Part shown: piece after piece, positions 10,052 through 17,497 of the stretch
Layout: each line of letters begins with the position of its first letter
Position numbering within the stretch: position 1 is the stretch's first letter
Assembly (NCBI GenBank): GCA_045612885.1
Contig: JAZKZZ010000025.1
Span: forward strand, 1-40,012
Length of the DNA: 40,012 bases
Direction: 5' to 3'
From: RGIG6178 sp045612885
Lineage (GTDB): Bacteria > Bacillota_I > Bacilli_A > RFN20 > DUOF01
Position numbers and translations under genes: made by a program
The notes under the pieces: generated by a model
Seen by the model: only the letters and a program-made list of their open reading frames with translations
Told to the model about the DNA's origin: nothing
The model's database searches: none

Positions 10052-10550
10052 AAATATATTCTTCTTTCTCGCTAAATTTTATAATTCCTAATTGTTCTTT
10101 AGCAATTCTAGTTGCTTCTTCTATTTGTAACTTACCAACTTCTCCCCAATCTAATAGTTTTATCGCTCTTGATGGAGAAACTAATATTCTTTTATATGTT
10201 ATTCCTCTATCAGGATCAGGTTTAGCTTCGCCTATATTATCTATAATGGCAACCATTCTAAGTTGTGCATAAATGTCGCTTCCATCTTCTTCATCAATTT
10301 CTTGATACCCTACAATAAGAGGTTCATTAATTGTAGTATTCACTTCTTCGATTGCTTCTCTTTTTAAAGTGTCAATTATATTTTTATCATTTTTTTCTGG
10401 TTTTCCTCCTGCCAAAGAAAACTTTTTGTCTCCTTTCCCATCCCCAGATCTTAATAACATTCTTCCATCTATAGTGAATAAAAGTCCATATACTTGCTTA
10501 ACTCTCATATCGCTTGGAACTTCACCATTATGCCATGTGATTTTAGCCAT
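10050..10550 (-). CDS. Nudix hydrolase
   Basis: 166 residues from the ATG at 10550, chosen because AGAGGTGA lies five bases upstream; an in-frame ATG at 10574 lacks a ribosome site and overlaps the likely -10 box. The Nudix box is at residues 48-72: GG followed, after a linker, by REAIEEVN. The catalytic REx2EE core (R64, E65, E68, E69) is intact. The upstream Glu of the classic G-x5-E-x7-REUxEExGU pattern is replaced and the spacing is one residue longer. Nudix enzymes cleave nucleoside diphosphate-linked compounds; the substrate here is unknown. It is divergent from the YwaF-like gene with an inverted repeat between the two promoters. Confidence 0.85.
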   Translation of the reverse strand: MAKITWHNGEVPSDMRVKQVYGLLFTIDGRMLLRSGDGKGDKKFSLAGGKPEKNDKNIIDTLKREAIEEVNTTINEPLIVGYQEIDEEDGSDIYAQLRMVAIIDNIGEAKPDPDRGITYKRILVSPSRAIKLLDWGEVGKLQIEEATRIAKEQLGIIKFSEKEEYI

Positions 10551-10572
10551 ATCTTCACCTCTTTCTAACATC

Positions 10573-10601
10573 ATTCTATTACAGCAATAAGATTAATTCA
10601 A
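10573..10601 (-). promoter_or_regulatory. Promoter of the Nudix gene
   Basis: Minus-strand TTGAAT (10596-10601) and TAGAAT (10573-10578), 17-base spacing. The implied transcript start lies just upstream of the AGAGGTGA ribosome site. Confidence 0.5.
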
Positions 10602-10603
10602 TA

Positions 10604-10634
10604 ATAAGACTTTTCAACAATATAAAAGTCTTAT
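10604..10634. promoter_or_regulatory. 11-base inverted repeat between divergent promoters
   Basis: ATAAGACTTTT (10604-10614) and AAAAGTCTTAT (10624-10634) are perfect arms with a 9-base loop. The repeat fills the space between the -35 boxes of the Nudix gene (10596-10601) and the YwaF-like gene (10638-10643). No T-run follows on either strand, so a terminator is unlikely; a shared operator fits better. Confidence 0.5.
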
Positions 10635-10637
10635 CAA

Positions 10638-10666
10638 TTGACTTGTCGAATTTTATCGATTAAACT
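10638..10666 (+). promoter_or_regulatory. Promoter of the YwaF-like gene
   Basis: TTGACT (10638-10643) and TAAACT (10661-10666), 17-base spacing, ending 24 bases before the start codon. Confidence 0.5.
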
Positions 10667-10690
10667 CTAATACAGTTAAGGAGTGAAATT

Positions 10691-11419
10691 ATGGGATGGA
10701 CAAAAGATTTAATTATTGGAATGCCAATAGTATTATTGATTATCATTCTTATATCTTTAATTATAAGAAAAATCTTAAAAAATAAATCAGAAAAACTAAG
10801 AAGTTATCCACTTAAAATAGTTGCAGGGATATTGTTAATATTAGAAATTGTCAAACAAGTGGAAAATATAGTAACTGATTTTGATCCTTGGGCTATTCCT
10901 TTACATTATTGTAGTTTATTCGTCTTCTTTTGCCCATTAGCACAATTTGGTAGTGAGAAATCAAAAAGATTTATGAAACCGGTGGCATTTATTTGTGCTA
11001 TTACAATGTGTTTAGCTTTCTATACTGCTCCACAATGGATTATTGGAGAAAATGCATTTATAGATTTCTTTAATTCTTTTAGTGAATTCCATACCGTTAT
11101 CTTCCATCACCTAGTTGTTTTATATGCAGTTTTATCAATAGCATTGAATGATTACCATCCTAAAAAAACTGACTATAAGAACTTAATAATCGTAATGACA
11201 ATATTTCTTATAATAGCAATTCCTTTATCATATATACTAGATACCAATTATTGTAACATTTTAGAAACAACAATTCCTCTTCTAGTACCCGTTCAAGAAT
11301 ATATTGGACAAGTTCTATATACAATTTCAATATATATCATTCTTAATGGTGGAACTGCATTAGTAGCATATTGGTATTACTTAGGATACAAAAAAATAAC
11401 AAAAAAAGAGTCGAATTAA
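10691..11419 (+). CDS. YwaF/TIGR02206-like integral membrane protein
   Basis: 242 residues, with AAGGAG upstream of the ATG. About seven hydrophobic segments. The diagnostic region is after the second helix, where IPLHYCSLFVFFCPLA matches the (L/I)PLHxCSL pattern of the YwaF-type membrane family, and a later FHTVIFHHLVVLYAV segment supplies the conserved histidines. The family's role is not established. It ends in a hairpin terminator shared with efp and is divergent from the Nudix gene. Assignment to the family is by motif and topology, so moderately sure; it could be a broader YwaF-fold relative. Confidence 0.75.
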   Translation: MGWTKDLIIGMPIVLLIIILISLIIRKILKNKSEKLRSYPLKIVAGILLILEIVKQVENIVTDFDPWAIPLHYCSLFVFFCPLAQFGSEKSKRFMKPVAFICAITMCLAFYTAPQWIIGENAFIDFFNSFSEFHTVIFHHLVVLYAVLSIALNDYHPKKTDYKNLIIVMTIFLIIAIPLSYILDTNYCNILETTIPLLVPVQEYIGQVLYTISIYIILNGGTALVAYWYYLGYKKITKKESN

Positions 11420-11429
11420 CGACTCTTTT
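11404..11429. terminator. Bidirectional terminator between YwaF-like gene and efp
   Basis: Ten-base stem AAAAGAGTCG (11404-11413) with CGACTCTTTT (11420-11429) and a 6-base loop that contains the plus-strand stop codon. A- and T-rich flanks allow termination of both convergent genes. Confidence 0.82.
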
Positions 11430-11436
11430 AATTTAC

Positions 11437-11997
11437 TTATGCTCTTGAAGAATATTTTCCATCAATTGTAGAAACTATAATTCTTTCACCTTGTTCGATA
11501 AATAATGGTACTTTTACTAATAAACCAGTTTCAACATATGCATCTTTTAACGCATTATTTACTGTATTTCCTCTTACAGCAGGATTAGTTTCAGTAACTG
11601 TTAATTCAACTTTATCTGGTAAATTAATTCCAAGTAATTCAGATTCATACATAACAATTACAACTTCCATTCCTTCTACTAAGAAGTTTTTATTGTATCC
11701 AACTTGATCTTCTGTTAGATCATAGGTTTCATAAGTTTCCATATCCATGAAACTATATGTTCCACCAGCATTATAAGAATATTGAACTGTTCTTTTTGTA
11801 ATTGTAGCTGTTTCAAACTTAATATTAGTATTGAAAGTTTTTTCAATAGTTCCTGCAGTTCTTAAGTTCTTTAACTTAGTTCTTAAAAAAGCAGCACCCT
11901 TACCTGGTTTAACATGTAAAAATTCGATAACTTGATAAATATTACCTTCGATTAATAAAGTCATACCATTTTTAATATCATTAGCATTTATCATCAT
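11437..11997 (-). CDS. efp: Translation elongation factor P
   Basis: 186 residues, the usual EF-P length, covering the KOW-like N-terminal domain and two OB domains. EF-P binds the ribosome between the P and E sites and relieves stalling at polyproline stretches. The domain I loop reads HVKPGKGAAF; the lysine in PGKG (K33, or K32 if translation begins at the second of the two adjacent Met codons) is the position that Bacillus-type EF-P carries modified. The C-terminal half has the conserved NPAVRGNTV and a GERIIV motif. GGAGG lies nine bases from the first ATG. It has its own strong promoter (12022-12050) and is monocistronic. Confidence 0.97.
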   Translation of the reverse strand: MMINANDIKNGMTLLIEGNIYQVIEFLHVKPGKGAAFLRTKLKNLRTAGTIEKTFNTNIKFETATITKRTVQYSYNAGGTYSFMDMETYETYDLTEDQVGYNKNFLVEGMEVVIVMYESELLGINLPDKVELTVTETNPAVRGNTVNNALKDAYVETGLLVKVPLFIEQGERIIVSTIDGKYSSRA

Positions 11998-12021
11998 AAT
12001 AAAATTCCTCCAAACATTACT

Positions 12022-12050
12022 ATTTTATATATTTATACGTGCTGTGTCAA
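12022..12050 (-). promoter_or_regulatory. Promoter of efp
   Basis: Perfect TTGACA (minus strand, 12045-12050) and TAAAAT (12022-12027) with 17-base spacing, just upstream of the efp ribosome site. Confidence 0.72.
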
Positions 12051-12082
12051 AATATTTTGTAAAAATATCCCTGTTTCTTTTT

Positions 12083-12111
12083 TTAACACATTAAGCATTT
12101 ATTCATATATT
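12083..12111 (+). promoter_or_regulatory. Promoter of the substrate-binding lipoprotein gene
   Basis: TTAACA (12083-12088) and TATATT (12106-12111), 17-base spacing, 22 bases before the ATG. Confidence 0.6.
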
Positions 12112-12132
12112 AATCTAGGAGGATTTTATATA

Positions 12133-13146
12133 ATGAAGAAAAAATTAAAATATTTATTAACTTTAATTATTGCTTTTCCATTAATTTTCACTGGTTGTAG
12201 TTGTAAGGACAATGGTCTCACTAAAATAACGGTTGCAGAAGTAACTCACTCTGTTTTCTATGCTCCACAATATGTAGCTGACTCTTTAGGATTCTTTAAA
12301 GAAGAAGGTTTAGAGGTCTCTTTTGTTAACACTAATGGCGCTGATAAAACTATGGCTGCATTGCTGAGTAAAGATGCTCAAATAGGTTTAATGGGACCAG
12401 AAGCATCAATTTATGTGTATTTAAATGGTCAAAAAGATTATGCTATAAACTTTGCACAATTAACTCAAAAAGATGGTAGTTTTCTAGTGGGAAGAGAAAA
12501 TATTGATAACTTTGATATAAGTATGCTAAGTGGAAAAGAGATACTTGGAGGAAGAAAAGCGGGAATGCCTGAAATGGTTCTTGAATATATTTTAAAAAAC
12601 GCTGGATTGGAAGTAGGACGTGATGATCCTAGTAAAGATGTGTATGTAAGAACAGATGTGCAATTTGCTGCTATGGCTGGTGCATTTAGTTCAGGAGAAG
12701 GCGATTATGTTTCTCTATTTGAACCTACTGCTTCAAACTTAGAAAAAGATGGAAATGGATACATCGTTGCATCTTTAGGAGAGTTATCTGGTAATGTAGC
12801 ATATACTGCATATAGTGCTCTAGGCAGTTATATTGATAAAAATGAAGATACAATCCAAAAATTTACTAATGCTATCTACAAAGCTCAAAAATGGGTATAT
12901 GAACATAGTAATGAAGAAGTTGCTGATGCTATATTAGATTACTTCCCTGACACTAGTAAAAACGATTTAACGATTGCAATTAAAAACTATCGTGATATAG
13001 AAGCATGGGCTAAAACGCCTACCCTAACTGAAGAATCCTTAAATAAATTAATGGATATTATAGAGTTAGCAGGTGAATTAGATAATAGAGTAGAATATGA
13101 TAAGATAGTTACTACAAAATACTCTAATAAAGCCATTAATGAATAA
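12133..13146 (+). CDS. NMT1/SsuA-type ABC substrate-binding lipoprotein
   Basis: 337 residues with AGGAGG upstream. Residues 1-21 are a lipoprotein signal ending in the lipobox FTGC (Cys22), so the mature protein is lipid-anchored on the outer face of the membrane. The mature part follows the type-2 periplasmic-binding fold of the NMT1/THI5/SsuA group: FYAPQYVADSLGFFKEEGLEV near the N-terminus, then a GLMGPEAS segment and a hinge around GRKAGMPEMVLEYIL. Relatives bind thiamine precursors, sulfonates, nitrate or similar small organics; the ligand cannot be read here. No ABC permease or ATPase gene adjoins it: it is bracketed by efp and a terminator, so it must work with a transporter encoded elsewhere. 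Confidence 0.9.
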   Translation: MKKKLKYLLTLIIAFPLIFTGCSCKDNGLTKITVAEVTHSVFYAPQYVADSLGFFKEEGLEVSFVNTNGADKTMAALLSKDAQIGLMGPEASIYVYLNGQKDYAINFAQLTQKDGSFLVGRENIDNFDISMLSGKEILGGRKAGMPEMVLEYILKNAGLEVGRDDPSKDVYVRTDVQFAAMAGAFSSGEGDYVSLFEPTASNLEKDGNGYIVASLGELSGNVAYTAYSALGSYIDKNEDTIQKFTNAIYKAQKWVYEHSNEEVADAILDYFPDTSKNDLTIAIKNYRDIEAWAKTPTLTEESLNKLMDIIELAGELDNRVEYDKIVTTKYSNKAINE

Positions 13147-13150
13147 TATT

Positions 13151-13188
13151 AAAAGGTAATTAGTTTCACCCTAATTACCTTTTTCTTT
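13151..13188. terminator. Terminator between the lipoprotein and rsuA-like genes
   Basis: Thirteen-base stem AAAAGGTAATTAG (13151-13163) with CTAATTACCTTTT (13171-13183), 7-base loop, then TTCTTTT on the plus strand. The minus side has a weaker T-rich run and the stem overlaps the rsuA-like stop codon. Confidence 0.85.
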
Positions 13189-13884
13189 TAATGATTTTAT
13201 TTCTTCTTTTGTCAATAACCTGTATTTTCCTTCATCTAATTTCTCATCTAAAATTAAAGAGCCAAAACTAACTCTTTTTAAATATATAACTTCTTTATCT
13301 AACATCTTAAACATTCTTTTAAGTTGGTGAAATTTCCCTTCACTAATAGTAGCATAGCACTCGCTTATATTATCACTTTTTATTATTTCAAGTTTTGCAC
13401 TTTTACACTTATATCCATCTTCTAAAATAATCCCATCTTTAAATCTAAGGATATCAGTATTATCTAGATTACCTTTAATTCTTAAAAAATACTTTTTATC
13501 AACATGTTTTTTGGGAGACAATAATTCATGATATAGTTTTCCATCATCACTCAAAATAAGTAGTCCTACACTATCTTTATCTAATCTTCCAAACGGAAAT
13601 AAATTCTTATGTTTATATTCTTTTATTAAATCAATTACAGTTGTATCTTTATTATCTTCAGTAGCACTTATAACTCCTGCTGGTTTATTTAACATAATAT
13701 AAACGAATTCTTCATATTTGATAATTTCATTATTATACTTAATAACATCATTATTTTCGTCTATCTTATATGAACTATCTTTTACTATTTTTTCATTGAC
13801 AGTAATTAATCCTTTTTTTAAAACTTGTTTAGAATCTGATCTAGAACAAACTCCAGTTTCTTTCAAAAATTTATCTAAACGCAT
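13171..13884 (-). CDS. rsuA: RsuA/RluB-family rRNA pseudouridine synthase
   Basis: 237 residues from the ATG at 13884, nine bases after AGAGGTG; an upstream GTG lies within that ribosome site. Residues 1-60 are an S4 RNA-binding domain (MRLDKFLKETGVCSRSDSKQ). The catalytic domain carries the GRLDKDSVGLLILSDDG motif, whose Asp is the nucleophile that isomerises uridine, preceded by MLNKPAGVIS and followed by EGKFHQLKRMF. The length suits RsuA (16S U516) better than the longer RluB, but the exact target cannot be assigned by eye. It is divergent from lysS with less than 100 bases between them. Confidence 0.9.
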   Translation of the reverse strand: MRLDKFLKETGVCSRSDSKQVLKKGLITVNEKIVKDSSYKIDENNDVIKYNNEIIKYEEFVYIMLNKPAGVISATEDNKDTTVIDLIKEYKHKNLFPFGRLDKDSVGLLILSDDGKLYHELLSPKKHVDKKYFLRIKGNLDNTDILRFKDGIILEDGYKCKSAKLEIIKSDNISECYATISEGKFHQLKRMFKMLDKEVIYLKRVSFGSLILDEKLDEGKYRLLTKEEIKSLKEKGN

Positions 13885-13925
13885 CAATTTTATCACCTCT
13901 AGGCTATTTCATTTTAACATATTGA

Positions 13926-13954
13926 TTGATAATAAATGAAATTTATTTTATAAT
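13926..13954 (+). promoter_or_regulatory. Promoter of lysS
   Basis: TTGATA (13926-13931) and TATAAT (13949-13954) with 17-base spacing, 26 bases before the lysS ATG. The leader is too short for a T-box. Confidence 0.7.
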
Positions 13955-13979
13955 TACTTCGTTGAAGGAGTGAATATTA

Positions 13980-15476
13980 ATGGAAAATCAAGAATTAGAC
14001 CTAACTGAACAAGAGGCAATTAGACGTGCTAAACTTGAAAAATATGTAGAAAAAGGAATTGATCCTTTTGGTCAAAGATACATTCGTGATAGTTGGAGTG
14101 AAGACTTAAAAGAGCAATATGGAACACTATCACATGAAGAATTAGATGAGAAAAATGTTGAAGTAAGTATCGCTGGGAGAATCATGACTTTAAGAGATAT
14201 GGGGAAAGTTGCATTTATGCACATCCAAGATAAAAAAGGGAAAATCCAAGTATATTTAAGAAAAGATGTTTTAGGCGATGAAACTTGGGAAGTATTTAAG
14301 TTAGCAGATATTGGTGATATCATAGGAATAAAAGGTAGACTTATGTTAACTAGAACTGGAGAATTATCTGTTAGAGCTAGCGAATATACTCACCTTACAA
14401 AAGCCTTAAGACCTCTTCCTGAAAAGTTCCATGGTTTACAAGATAAAGAAGAAGCAAGAAGAAGAAGATACGTTGATTTAATCGTTAATGAAGATAGTAA
14501 AAGAATAGCTTTTGCTAGACCTAGAATTATAAGAGGAATGCAAAACTATTTAGATTCACATGGATTTGTCGAAGTAGAAACTCCAGTATTAAACCCAATC
14601 CTTGGTGGAGCAAGTGCTAGACCATTTGTGACTCACCATAATGCTCTAGACATGGACTTCTACTTAAGAATTGCTACAGAATTACCATTAAAGAGATTAC
14701 TAGTTGGTGGTATGGAAGGTGTTTATGAAATAGGTAGACTATTTAGAAATGAAGGTATGGATGCTACTCATAACCCTGAATTTACTACGGTAGAAATTTA
14801 TGAAGCATATGGAGATTTATCTACAATGATGGATTTAGCAGAAGGTTTATTTAGAACTTTAGCTAGAGATATTAGAGGTAGCGAAGTATTTGATTATCAA
14901 GGTCATACTTTAGATTTTGCTAAACCATTTAGAAGACTAAGAATGGTTGATGGAATTAAAGAAATAACAGGAATTGATTTTAGTAAGATCACTGATGTAA
15001 ATGAAGCGATTAAACTTGCAAATGAGCATGGAATTGAACTAGAAGAACACGAAAAGAACTATGGACATATCGTAAACTTATTCTTTGAAAAATATGTAGA
15101 AGAGACATTAATTCAACCTACATTCTTATATGAATACCCAATTGAAGTATCTCCACTTACTAAAAAGAATAAAGTAGATCCTAGATTCACAGATAGATTT
15201 GAAATGTTTATTAATGGTAAGGAATTTGGAAATGCTTATACTGAATTAAACGATCCAATTGATCAAAAAGAAAGATTTATAAACCAATTAAAAGAAAAAG
15301 AACTTGGAAATGATGAAGCAAATGAAATGGACATTGATTTCGTTGAATCTCTAGAATATGGTATGCCTCCTGCTGGTGGTATTGGAATAGGAATAGATAG
15401 ATTAGTTATGTTATTAACTAATACAGATACAATTAGAGATGTATTACTATTCCCTCATATGAAATTAAATAAATAA
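13980..15476 (+). CDS. lysS: Lysyl-tRNA synthetase, class II
   Basis: 498 residues, full length for class II LysRS; GAAGGAG upstream. It charges tRNA-Lys in the cytoplasm. The anticodon-binding OB fold is at about 60-140 (VSIAGRIMTLRDMGKVAFM). Class II motif 2 is at 255-271 (FRNEGMDATHNPEFTTVE) and motif 3 near the C-terminus (GGIGIGIDRLVMLLT), with the GMPPAGG loop just before it. All signature residues I can check are present. It is monocistronic, with its own promoter and terminator. Confidence 0.98.
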   Translation: MENQELDLTEQEAIRRAKLEKYVEKGIDPFGQRYIRDSWSEDLKEQYGTLSHEELDEKNVEVSIAGRIMTLRDMGKVAFMHIQDKKGKIQVYLRKDVLGDETWEVFKLADIGDIIGIKGRLMLTRTGELSVRASEYTHLTKALRPLPEKFHGLQDKEEARRRRYVDLIVNEDSKRIAFARPRIIRGMQNYLDSHGFVEVETPVLNPILGGASARPFVTHHNALDMDFYLRIATELPLKRLLVGGMEGVYEIGRLFRNEGMDATHNPEFTTVEIYEAYGDLSTMMDLAEGLFRTLARDIRGSEVFDYQGHTLDFAKPFRRLRMVDGIKEITGIDFSKITDVNEAIKLANEHGIELEEHEKNYGHIVNLFFEKYVEETLIQPTFLYEYPIEVSPLTKKNKVDPRFTDRFEMFINGKEFGNAYTELNDPIDQKERFINQLKEKELGNDEANEMDIDFVESLEYGMPPAGGIGIGIDRLVMLLTNTDTIRDVLLFPHMKLNK

Positions 15477-15482
15477 AATAAC

Positions 15483-15517
15483 AAACTGTTGAAACAAATA
15501 ATCAACAGTTTTTTTAT
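15483..15517 (+). terminator. Terminator of lysS
   Basis: Ten-base stem AAACTGTTGA (15483-15492) with TCAACAGTTT (15502-15511) followed by a T-run. No matching T-run on the other strand. Confidence 0.88.
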
Positions 15518-15523
15518 ACAATA

Positions 15524-15560
15524 CATAAAAAAAGTGAAAGATTGTATCATCTTTCACTTT
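15524..15560 (-). terminator. Terminator of the asp23-ffh operon
   Basis: Twelve-base stem AAAGTGAAAGAT (15531-15542) with ATCTTTCACTTT (15549-15560) and a 6-base loop. On the minus strand it is followed by a long T-run (15527-15533). It closes the nine-gene operon after ffh. Confidence 0.88.
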
Positions 15561-15582
15561 ACATATAAACTATAACTTTAGA

Positions 15583-16899
15583 TTAAAATGGCATTTTTCC
15601 ATTCTTCATGTATGATTTCATTTGTTTCATCATTTCTTTTGTTTTTTCGTATTGATTTAATACTCTATTTACATCACTCGCTTGCATTCCACTACCCTTA
15701 GCAATTCTAATTTTTCTACTTGCTTTTAAAATAGATGGATTAGTTCTTTCTTCTTTAGTCATACTTGAAATAATAGCCTTAGTCTTCTTTAATTGAACAT
15801 TAGCTTCTTTCATTTGTTCATCACTGATCTTTGGCATTCCTGGTATTAATCTCATTATTCCTTTCATCGAACCAAGTTTATTCATTTGATTCATTTGTTC
15901 TAACATATCATCTAAAGTGAATGTACCATTCATCATTTTATTAACAGTCTTCTTAGCTTGTTTTTCATCAATAGCTTCTTCTGCTTTTTCAATTAAAGTT
16001 AAAACATCACCCATTCCAAGAATTCTTTCAGCCATTCTTTCAGGATAAAATACTTCTAAATCTTCAATTTTTTCTCCTACACCTGAGAATTTAATTGGAA
16101 TTCCTGTTAAGTGTTTAATAGATAATGCACTACCTCCTCTAGCATCACCATCTAATTTAGACATCACTAATCCTGTTATTCTAAGTTTATCATTAAATTC
16201 TTTTGCAACATTAACGCTATCTTGTCCACTCATAGCATCTACTACAAGTAATACTTCTTTAGGTTTAATAGCACTATTAACATTCTTTAATTCATCCATT
16301 AAAGCTTCATCTACTTGCAATCTACCAGCAGTATCCAAAATAACTAAATCAAAACCTTTTTCTCTTGCATAAGCTAATGCTCTAGTTGCAATATTAACTA
16401 CATCTTTACTTTCTTTATCATAGAAGACCTCTACATCTATTGATTTTCCTAGTGTAATAAGTTGATCTATAGCAGCAGGTCTATACACATCTAGTGCTAC
16501 AAGTAATGGTCTTTTATTGTTTTTCTTTCTCATTAAATAAGCAATCTTACTCGCAGTAGTAGTCTTACCACTTCCTTGCAAACCAACCATCATAATACTA
16601 GTTAATCCGCTTATATTTAATGCATCATTTTCTTCTCCTAGTAATTTAACCAATTCTTCTTTAATTATCTTTAAAATCATTTGCCCAGGAGATAAAGTTT
16701 TTAATACATCTTGTCCTAAAGCTTTTTCTTTAACGTTATTAACGAATTCTTTAACAACTTTATAATTAACATCAGCCTCTAACAAAGATATTCTAATCTC
16801 CTTTAACATCTCTTCCATATTGGCTTCAGTTAGACGACTTTGTCCTTTAATCTTTTTCATTATCCCTTGTAACTTATCAGATAATTGTTCAAACGCCAT
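15583..16899 (-). CDS. ffh: Signal recognition particle GTPase Ffh (SRP54)
   Basis: 438 residues with AGGAGG upstream. It binds signal sequences and the SRP RNA and delivers ribosomes to FtsY at the membrane. The N domain is helical (1-95); the G domain has the P-loop GLQGSGKTT (106-114), DVYRPAAIDQL, DTAGRLQVDEALMDEL and SKLDGDARGGSALS; the methionine-rich M domain starts near 300 with MMNGTFTLDDM and MRLIPGMP. It is last in the operon and 11 bases after ylxM, the usual partner position. No 4.5S/scRNA gene was found in this window. Confidence 0.98.
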   Translation of the reverse strand: MAFEQLSDKLQGIMKKIKGQSRLTEANMEEMLKEIRISLLEADVNYKVVKEFVNNVKEKALGQDVLKTLSPGQMILKIIKEELVKLLGEENDALNISGLTSIMMVGLQGSGKTTTASKIAYLMRKKNNKRPLLVALDVYRPAAIDQLITLGKSIDVEVFYDKESKDVVNIATRALAYAREKGFDLVILDTAGRLQVDEALMDELKNVNSAIKPKEVLLVVDAMSGQDSVNVAKEFNDKLRITGLVMSKLDGDARGGSALSIKHLTGIPIKFSGVGEKIEDLEVFYPERMAERILGMGDVLTLIEKAEEAIDEKQAKKTVNKMMNGTFTLDDMLEQMNQMNKLGSMKGIMRLIPGMPKISDEQMKEANVQLKKTKAIISSMTKEERTNPSILKASRKIRIAKGSGMQASDVNRVLNQYEKTKEMMKQMKSYMKNGKMPF

Positions 16900-16910
16900 A
16901 ATTTTACCTC

Positions 16911-17216
16911 CTATAACTCTTCTAATCTCTTTATTATTTCTTCTTTACTTAATTTTTCTATTTGCTCTATTAATTCATTCTTCTTGTTCTCTTTTTTTAA
17001 TAACCCTAATTTTTCTTCATAATCTAAAAGTGCTTTACTACTTTTTTTTATCGCATCATAAACAGCACTTCTAGTGATTTCTAAATTTTCTCCTATCTCC
17101 GATAAACTTAAGTCATCCATATAATAATACTCCATAATCATAAGTTGATTACTTGTAAGCAACATACCATATAGATCAATTAAATCATTCATTAATTTAG
17201 TCTTTTCAAGTTCCAT
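16911..17216 (-). CDS. ylxM: YlxM-type helix-turn-helix protein, SRP-associated
   Basis: 101 residues. A sigma-70 region 4-like helix-turn-helix lies at residues 20-62 (LTSNQLMIMEYYYMDDLSLSEIGE then SRSAVYDA-like ITRSAVYDAIKKSSKAL), followed by a charged helical tail ending KRLEEL. This is the typical YlxM (UPF0122) layout. In streptococci its homologue stimulates the SRP GTPases, and the gene precedes ffh widely in Firmicutes, as here. The ATG overlaps the upstream stop by one base (TAATG), so translation is coupled. Confidence 0.94.
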   Translation of the reverse strand: MELEKTKLMNDLIDLYGMLLTSNQLMIMEYYYMDDLSLSEIGENLEITRSAVYDAIKKSSKALLDYEEKLGLLKKENKKNELIEQIEKLSKEEIIKRLEEL

Positions 17217-17497
17217 TATAAGAAGATCCTTACTACATCTAATAACAAGAAAATAAATGCAAATATACCTGCATCTCTGTAGAAATTAGGATTTTTAAAT
17301 AATCCCCTTCTTAGCTCTCTTGGATAATATAAAAACGCAAATAAAAATCCTATTAAAATATCTATAACAAGTAACATTGCAATTGGATTAGTCCACCCAA
17401 ACAAACCAAACAAATATATAACTGCATATTGAATTACATATTGTCCTACCAAACATACTAGTAAAAATACCAATAATCTTGAAAAATCTATTCTCAT
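17216..17497 (-). CDS. Small three-helix membrane protein in the SRP operon
   Basis: 93 residues from the ATG at 17497, which has AAAGGAGAAGG just upstream and overlaps the ftsY stop by four bases (ATGA). The in-frame ATG at 17524 has no ribosome site. Three hydrophobic segments are visible at about 8-31, 40-60 and 74-93, with a basic loop (YYPRELRRGLF) between the second and third. I do not recognise a family, and it is not part of the Bacillus ftsY-ylxM-ffh order. The tight coupling to ftsY and ylxM suggests, but does not show, a role in membrane targeting. Confidence 0.82.
   Translation of the reverse strand: MRIDFSRLLVFLLVCLVGQYVIQYAVIYLFGLFGWTNPIAMLLVIDILIGFLFAFLYYPRELRRGLFKNPNFYRDAGIFAFIFLLLDVVRIFL

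Noticed and set aside
13885..13979. Possible T-box riboswitch before lysS
   Set aside because: The gap to the divergent gene is under 100 bases and is filled by a normal promoter and ribosome site; no antiterminator or specifier structure fits.
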